Assembly (NCBI GenBank): GCA_902774285.1
Contig: CACYHO010000001.1
Location: 328,077 to 392,076 of the forward strand
Length of the DNA stretch: 64,000 nucleotides
From: an uncultured Pseudomonadota bacterium
GTDB lineage: Bacteria > Pseudomonadota > Alphaproteobacteria > Rs-D84
Reading direction: 5' to 3'
The notes under the pieces were generated by a model. The model was not told the origin of the DNA and ran no database searches. It was given only the letters and a program-made list of their open reading frames with translations. The position numbers and the translations under genes are program-made. This document shows positions 60,200-64,000 of the stretch, piece by piece. Position 1 is the first letter of the stretch; every line of letters begins with the position of its first letter.

Positions 60200-60228
60200 T
60201 TGACAAATGTGTTTTTGTCAATTATATT
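60200..60228 (+). promoter_or_regulatory. Promoter with palindromic operator candidate, for the 60260 and 60560 genes
   Basis: TTGACA, 17 bases, TATATT: a near-consensus promoter. TTGACAAA and TTTGTCAA form a perfect 8-bp inverted repeat (6-base spacer) that covers the -35 and most of the spacer. It resembles the palindrome at 57101-57126. Confidence 0.68.
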
Positions 60229-60259
60229 ATAGTCATAAACAATTCAAAAAGGATTGAAA

Positions 60260-60541
60260 ATGGCAAAAACAAACGAAATTATAAGCGTTGCAAGTGGGTT
60301 GTGTGCAACACCAAAAAAACAGTATATAGAAGAATGTGTCGCAAATATTTCCAAAATGAAGAGGGAAATAGAACAATTAGAACAAGAAAAAGCTGTTTTG
60401 GAGCCAGGAAGTTTTGAATTTTTTCGTTGTCAAAAACGTATAGCAAAACGTCATTCTATAATTAAAGATTGCGAACAATCTATCTTTGCTATCGGCAATC
60501 AAATCAATTTACCAACACACGCAAGATTTCGTGGTTTATAA
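60260..60541 (+). CDS. Small coiled-coil protein of unknown function
   Basis: A 93-residue protein; a central charged helix with heptads (ISKMKREIEQLEQEKAVLE) is followed by basic segments. I chose the ATG at 60260 (AAAAAGGATT upstream); a TTG two codons earlier is possible. It has no known domain. It is followed after 18 bases by the 60560 gene in the same transcript. Confidence 0.65.
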   Translation: MAKTNEIISVASGLCATPKKQYIEECVANISKMKREIEQLEQEKAVLEPGSFEFFRCQKRIAKRHSIIKDCEQSIFAIGNQINLPTHARFRGL

Positions 60542-60559
60542 TAACTAAGGAGTTAAAAA

Positions 60560-60811
60560 ATGTCATTTGTACACCATTATAGTGACGGCGTTAATAAACC
60601 AAAATTGTGCCTAAAAAGCGATATGGATATTTTGGCATCACGCGCAAGAGTTGAAGAAACAGTAATAGGTATGGCAGATAAATACAAATCTGTTAAGGAA
60701 CAACGTGATGCAGAAACAAACCGTAAATATCCAAATACAGACTTTATTAAACGTTGCGATGTAATTCTGGCGCGTTTATTGCCAGCATATCAAAAAGTAT
60801 ATGGCATTTAA
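60560..60811 (+). CDS. Small protein of unknown function
   Basis: An 83-residue, helical, charged protein (MDILASRARVEETVIGMADKYKS in part, CDVILARLLPAYQKVYG at the end). It has a strong site, AAGGAG, and no known domain or signal. Both proteins of this operon are small and helical, so they might bind each other; that is a guess. Confidence 0.62.
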   Translation: MSFVHHYSDGVNKPKLCLKSDMDILASRARVEETVIGMADKYKSVKEQRDAETNRKYPNTDFIKRCDVILARLLPAYQKVYGI

Positions 60812-60830
60812 TAAATTTAAAATTTGGATC

Positions 60831-60858
60831 AAGGTCGCCAATGGCGGCCTTAATTTTT
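60831..60858 (+). terminator. Terminator of the 60260-60811 operon
   Basis: AAGGTCGCC-AAT-GGCGGCCTT followed by AATTTTT. Confidence 0.85.
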
Positions 60859-60923
60859 GGTTGAAAAAGACATTTTTGATAATAAAATACGAATGATAGC
60901 AAAATACAAACAAAGGATGTTTT

Positions 60924-61457
60924 ATGTCAAATGTTAGTACTTTCAAAGGTAACAATTTATTTGGTATATTAATGTGCATTTTGGAATATACAGAAATTCA
61001 TCAAGATGCAGCTAACAGATATTATGTGATTTCAAAAGATGGCAATATAAAGGTTGTTTTTCTTGTAAAAGATTATAATTCAGAATCTGACAAGGATTTA
61101 TCTGTTTATACCATGTCTCCAAAACTAGAAGGGGCTTGTGAATTGTCTTTTTCAAAACAAGATAAACAAAGTTTATTAAGATCATTGGATTCCAGAATAC
61201 GCAATAAAAATGTCAAAAAATTATCTGCATCGGATTTTGACAAGATTTTTACAGAAATAAAAAAACAATACGTGAATTCAGATGAAACAGAAAGAGATTC
61301 AATAGAAAGAACTTTTGCCCATTCTTTAAGAGAAGTTTTTAAAGACATTCCTGGTAAAGAAAAATATATAAACAGAATGTATACCACACGTCTGTTTGCA
61401 CAGCACGTGTATGGTTCTTATGATAAAATCAAAGAAAAACCGGGTGTTGTAAGATAG
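60924..61457 (+). CDS. Unknown cytoplasmic protein
   Basis: A 177-residue protein with mixed beta and helical segments (GNIKVVFLVKDYN; DKQSLLRSLDSRIRNK; FDKIFTEIKKQYV). It has no recognised domain and no signal. AAAGGAT precedes the ATG. It lies 37 bases before lgt and may be its operon partner. Confidence 0.62.
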   Translation: MSNVSTFKGNNLFGILMCILEYTEIHQDAANRYYVISKDGNIKVVFLVKDYNSESDKDLSVYTMSPKLEGACELSFSKQDKQSLLRSLDSRIRNKNVKKLSASDFDKIFTEIKKQYVNSDETERDSIERTFAHSLREVFKDIPGKEKYINRMYTTRLFAQHVYGSYDKIKEKPGVVR

Positions 61458-61494
61458 ATTATATACGACAAAGCAAAGGAAAGGAATTAGCACT

Positions 61495-62319
61495 ATGGCT
61501 ATTATTATTGATCCAATTAATCCAGTTGCATTTTCTGTTTTTGGTTTACCGATTCGGTGGTATGCGCTGGCATATATCGTTGCATTTGTTACGGGTTTTT
61601 ATTTGATGAAATATTTCACATCGCGCAAAGATGCAGAAATACCATTATCTAAAAAACAGATGGATGATTTTTTAAGTTATTTTGTATTGGGAACAATCAT
61701 TGGTGGTCGTTTGGGTTATGTGTTGTTTTATAATTTGCCGTTTTTCTTGCATCACCCATTGGAAATATTTGCGCTTTGGCATGGTGGCATGAGTTTTCAC
61801 GGTGGTTTTCTTGGTGCAATAGCAACCACATTTTTATTCGTGAAAAATCAGCATTTTAAAAACGGTTCAATTATTGGTAATTCATTTAAAATATTGGATA
61901 TATTGGCAGTATTATCACCAATTGGATTGGCTTTGGGAAGAATTGCTAATTTTATAAATATGGAAATAATGGGTCGTGCAACAGATTCCCCATTGGGCGT
62001 GGTCTTTGTTGGGCAAACAGATATTCCGCGTCACCCAAGTCCACTTTATGAATTTGCAACCGAAGGTGTGATTTTATTCACAATAATGATGTTGCTTTAT
62101 TTTAAAACGAATTTAAGAAAACATACTGGCGCATTATCTGGAATCTTTTGCATATTGTATGCGATATTCAGAATATTCTGTGAACAATTCCGCCAACCAG
62201 ATGCCCAAATAGGATTTTTAACCAGTTGGGGTTTAACAATGGGAATGACACTGTCATTGGGCGTGATGGCAATCGGGATAATCGTTTTGACTTGCGCATA
62301 TCGTAAAAAGGATATATAA
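61495..62319 (+). CDS. lgt: Prolipoprotein diacylglyceryl transferase
   Basis: Adds diacylglycerol to the lipobox Cys of prolipoproteins, the step before LspA. The 274 residues have seven hydrophobic segments with HGGMSFHGGFLGA, then GRIANFINMEIMGR (the family's GRxxNFxNxExxG) and PRHPSPLYEF. AAGGAA precedes the ATG. It is the companion of lspA at 2489. Confidence 0.96.
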   Translation: MAIIIDPINPVAFSVFGLPIRWYALAYIVAFVTGFYLMKYFTSRKDAEIPLSKKQMDDFLSYFVLGTIIGGRLGYVLFYNLPFFLHHPLEIFALWHGGMSFHGGFLGAIATTFLFVKNQHFKNGSIIGNSFKILDILAVLSPIGLALGRIANFINMEIMGRATDSPLGVVFVGQTDIPRHPSPLYEFATEGVILFTIMMLLYFKTNLRKHTGALSGIFCILYAIFRIFCEQFRQPDAQIGFLTSWGLTMGMTLSLGVMAIGIIVLTCAYRKKDI

Positions 62320-62348
62320 TTTAAATACAGATGAAAAAGGAGTCCGCC

Positions 62349-62399
62349 ATGACAATAAAAAAAGAGATTGAATTTTTGCGTGATGATAACCAAGATTAA
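62349..62399 (+). CDS. Micro-ORF 1 of three (16 residues)
   Basis: MTIKKEIEFLRDDNQD, preceded by AAGGAG at normal spacing. An in-frame ATG at 62331 is less likely since the ribosome site lies after it. It follows lgt by 29 bases. It may be a peptide product or a leader-type element. Confidence 0.4.
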   Translation: MTIKKEIEFLRDDNQD

Positions 62400-62415
62400 T
62401 TTTAAGGAGGAAAGC

Positions 62416-62445
62416 ATGGGAACAGATATAGAAGTAGAGGATTAA
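62416..62445 (+). CDS. Micro-ORF 2 of three (9 residues)
   Basis: MGTDIEVED, with a perfect AGGAGG five bases before the ATG. So strong a site for 9 codons is remarkable. Confidence 0.35.
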   Translation: MGTDIEVED

Positions 62446-62447
62446 TT

Positions 62448-62480
62448 ATGAGATTATTAAAAGACGATACAGAAGGTTAA
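62448..62480 (+). CDS. Micro-ORF 3 of three (10 residues)
   Basis: MRLLKDDTEG. The start lies 2 bases after the stop of micro-ORF 2, and the ribosome site AGAGG is inside that ORF. All three peptides are acidic at the C-terminal side. Confidence 0.35.
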   Translation: MRLLKDDTEG

Positions 62481-62540
62481 ATAAAAACTGTTTGACTTTT
62501 TTTGGCACTGAATATAAACTGTGCCTTGCATTACAGTTCA

Positions 62541-62630
62541 GGATGGTTGGCAGAGCGGTCGAATGCGGCGGTCTTGAAAACCGTTGACGGGGCAACTCGT
62601 CCGGGGGTTCGAATCCCTCACCATCCGCCA
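62541..62630 (+). tRNA. tRNA-Ser (anticodon UGA)
   Basis: Type II tRNA with a long variable arm. Acceptor GGAUGGU/ACCAUCC, discriminator G, encoded CCA. The anticodon loop CUUGAAA gives UGA. Confidence 0.95.
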
Positions 62631-62645
62631 CGAAATTAAAATCTT

Positions 62646-62676
62646 AAACCGCCCCATAGTGGGCGGTTTTGATTTT
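62646..62676 (+). terminator. Terminator after tRNA-Ser
   Basis: AAACCGCCC/GGGCGGTTT with a 6-base loop and a GATTTT tail. Confidence 0.82.
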
Positions 62677-62735
62677 AACGTGGCGGCGGGGAGGGATCCG
62701 CCAGAGCACCATTAGGTGCGCATGGCGAATACGCA

Positions 62736-62811
62736 GACAAACAATTAACAAACCTGCAAAAACGGATATATTTAATAGAGTTTTTGCATATAGGTTTGGT
62801 TGTTGTTTGTC
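62736..62811. ncRNA. Long imperfect hairpin, possible small RNA
   Basis: Two arms of about 28 bases pair almost fully: GACAAACAA with TTGTTTGTC, AACAAACCT with AGGTTTGGTT (one bulge), GCAAAAAC with GTTTTTGC, around a 16-base loop. A small GCACC/GGTGC hairpin stands before it (62706-62720). It lies between the tRNA-Ser terminator and the promoter of the DUF3419-like gene. No T tract follows, and it matches no RNA family I recognise. Confidence 0.45.
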
Positions 62812-62840
62812 AAGGAGCCTCACTATCTATTGCTTAAATG

Positions 62841-62868
62841 TTGACATTTTTTATTTTTGTAGTATGTT
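62841..62868 (+). promoter_or_regulatory. Promoter of the second DUF3419-like gene
   Basis: TTGACA, 16 bases, TATGTT. The in-frame ATG at 62864 overlaps the -10, which supports the later start at 62894. Confidence 0.5.
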
Positions 62869-62893
62869 TGCCCATGTAATCAAAGATAATCAT

Positions 62894-63694
62894 ATGATAC
62901 CAAGTATTAAACAGGCAAAGAAAAATTTTTTTGAACGTGGTTTTGCTCCGTATTCTACGGCGTATGTTGTGACGAACGAAGATTTGCGCAATGCGTTGAC
63001 GTGTATGCCGGCAGATACCAATCGGGCATTAACTGTTACGGCGTCTGGGGATCATCCGATATTTACACAATTATATGGTGCAAAATATGTTGATACATTT
63101 GACATATCTTTTAACGCGCGATTAATTATGGATATAAAAACAAGTGCTTTGTCTTTGTTAAATCACACAGAATATTGTACATTATTAAAAAATCTTTATA
63201 CGGATAACGATATTGCACGCATTAAAAATATGCCGCAAATAATGGAAAAGTTGACGCCATTTGAACAAAAGTATATCAACGCAATGCGTGGAATAAATCT
63301 GTTTAATAAACCGCTTGATTATATTTCGAATTCTTTGCCGGCAGAACCAGAATTTGAAAAAATGCAACAGAGCGTAAAAAAGCCATTTAAATTTATTTTT
63401 TCAGACATACAAACATTGCATAAAAAATTAAAAAGGAATTATGATTTTATGCATTTGTCAAATATATTTGATTATTTAAGAACTTATCAAACCTGTGTGG
63501 AAGTTTTGGGTTCTTTGGCGCAATACAGCAATCCAGGTTGCAAAATATGTTTTACATGTTTTGTGAAAGATGCAGAAGCAATTTGTGAAAAATTCATATG
63601 GGAACAAGAATTATCATCAGATAAAAAACAAGTCTGGATGGCAAATGCTGTTCCAAAGGCAGACAGAACTTACGTTATACAGCGTATTCGCTAG
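62894..63694 (+). CDS. DUF3419-like protein (BtaA-related SAM-dependent transferase), paralogue 2
   Basis: A 266-residue paralogue of 52115-52849. ALTVTASGDHPIFTQLYGAK and VDTFDISFNAR match the SAM-binding pattern at the same place; FKFIFSDIQTLHKKL and FDFMHLSNIFDYL-type segments match in the C-terminal half. The start is chosen downstream of the promoter, though there is no strong ribosome site. The family may act on lipid headgroups, which would suit an organism that also carries olsBA. The substrate is unknown. Confidence 0.68.
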   Translation: MIPSIKQAKKNFFERGFAPYSTAYVVTNEDLRNALTCMPADTNRALTVTASGDHPIFTQLYGAKYVDTFDISFNARLIMDIKTSALSLLNHTEYCTLLKNLYTDNDIARIKNMPQIMEKLTPFEQKYINAMRGINLFNKPLDYISNSLPAEPEFEKMQQSVKKPFKFIFSDIQTLHKKLKRNYDFMHLSNIFDYLRTYQTCVEVLGSLAQYSNPGCKICFTCFVKDAEAICEKFIWEQELSSDKKQVWMANAVPKADRTYVIQRIR

Positions 63695-63741
63695 AGTTTT
63701 TATACATTTTTAAAAAAAATAAAAAAAATTAAAAATCGCAT

Positions 63742-63770
63742 TTGGTTTTGGGCCAATTTTGTGGTATACT
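63742..63770 (+). promoter_or_regulatory. Promoter of the 63788 gene
   Basis: TTGGTT, 17 bases, TATACT, about 18 bases before the start codon. Confidence 0.55.
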
Positions 63771-63787
63771 GTTGTAAGAGTAGAGAC

Positions 63788-64000
63788 ATGAAACAAATCA
63801 ATATGCGATTTTTATCAAGTATATTTGTGCTGTGTGTGTTTGGCATTGCAGATGCGTTTGCTGCGCCAAGTGTAAAGATGTTGGGCACAAATAAAGCGCG
63901 TGTTGGTTCGAATGCGGCGGTTGTTACATCTAATACAAATTCTGGTTCTTTATCACAGCCACAACAAAGATTGGGCAGTGTTCGTGCTAAAACAATAAAC
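63788..64000 (+). CDS. Exported protein, 3' end beyond the window
   Basis: The first 71 codons of a protein with a signal peptide (FLSSIFVLCVFGIADAFA) and a mature start with APSVKMLGTNKARVGS and a Ser/Thr/Asn/Gln-rich stretch. Its style resembles the exported protein at 25572-28040, which also has a basic, low-complexity N-terminal region. No function can be given. The ATG at 63803 is an alternative start. Confidence 0.7.
   Translation, partial: MKQINMRFLSSIFVLCVFGIADAFAAPSVKMLGTNKARVGSNAAVVTSNTNSGSLSQPQQRLGSVRAKTIN

Noticed and set aside
62680-62815. SRP RNA or 6S RNA
   Set aside because: The GGAAGGAAGCAGCC-type SRP core is absent, and the arms lack the central bubble and promoter-like core of 6S RNA.
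1-64000. CRISPR array
   Set aside because: No run of regularly spaced direct repeats was seen; the few repeats present are pairs only.

Overview
The window is AT-rich bacterial chromosome, almost certainly from a Gram-negative alphaproteobacterium with a small, fermentative, possibly host- or gut-associated genome. The evidence is outer-membrane beta-barrels ending in phenylalanine, lspA/lgt/yidC, IHF, an alphaproteobacterial-looking VirB8-VirB9-VirB10 set, ornithine-lipid genes (olsB-olsA), L-lactate dehydrogenase beside a phosphotransacetylase-like enzyme, and a 2[4Fe-4S] ferredoxin. I suspect one of the uncultured AT-rich gut Alphaproteobacteria (the RF32/'Azospirillum sp. CAG' type). That placement is inference from style and gene content, not a computed phylogeny. 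Prolyl- and glycyl-tRNA synthetases are both of the archaeal/eukaryotic-like single-chain types, which is unusual for the class.

Layout. 1-4.6 kb: rsmA (5' cut by the window edge), a Kef-type antiporter, lspA and yidC. 4.6-5.4 kb: two small unknown genes. 5.5-10.1 kb: virB8-virB9-virB10, where VirB9 carries a C-terminal SPOR domain and VirB10 a Cys-rich tail. 10.2-11.9 kb: a two-gene secreted-protein module behind a long structured RNA leader. 12.1-23.5 kb: the classic tRNA-Trp, secE, nusG, rplK-rplA-rplJ-rplL, rpoB-rpoC cluster. 23.6-25.4 kb: a HAD phosphatase, rpmF and plsX. 25.6-31.6 kb: a large Cys-rich exported protein, unknown small genes, ldh, a phosphotransacetylase-like gene and an outer-membrane protein with a switch-like leader. 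31.9-41.4 kb: proS, olsA-olsB, a broken mltB, an outer-membrane protein, hemW, an M13 peptidase, a coiled-coil protein and ihfA. 41.5-45.7 kb: tRNA-Arg and envelope genes. 45.8-50.8 kb is the accessory-looking stretch: two probably leaderless genes (one an HNH-type protein), the second copy of the secreted module with its RNA leader, a GIY-YIG nuclease and tRNA-Thr. 50.9-64 kb: trhP, two DUF3419-like paralogues, further exported and outer-membrane proteins, glycyl-tRNA synthetase, ferredoxin, Bax-inhibitor-1 protein, small unknown genes, lgt, a run of three micro-ORFs, tRNA-Ser and a long RNA-like hairpin.

The most interesting signal is a roughly 200-nt structured RNA present twice, in opposite orientations about 36 kb apart. 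Each copy lies just upstream of the same translationally coupled pair of secreted-protein genes. The two RNAs differ in primary sequence but keep their helices through compensatory changes. Both keep a possible long-range pairing next to a terminator-like hairpin that ends a few bases before the ribosome binding site. A third leader, unrelated in sequence, precedes an outer-membrane protein gene at 31.6 kb and has mutually exclusive pairings typical of a riboswitch or attenuator. Simpler terminator-like hairpins also sit directly upstream of two other genes, so leader attenuation may be a general habit here.

Three conserved genes (rplK, rpoC, mltB) carry internal out-of-frame deletions that remove highly conserved segments. 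For rpoC the missing part includes the bridge helix, so an assembly error is more likely than biology. These three genes should be read as damaged in this copy of the sequence.
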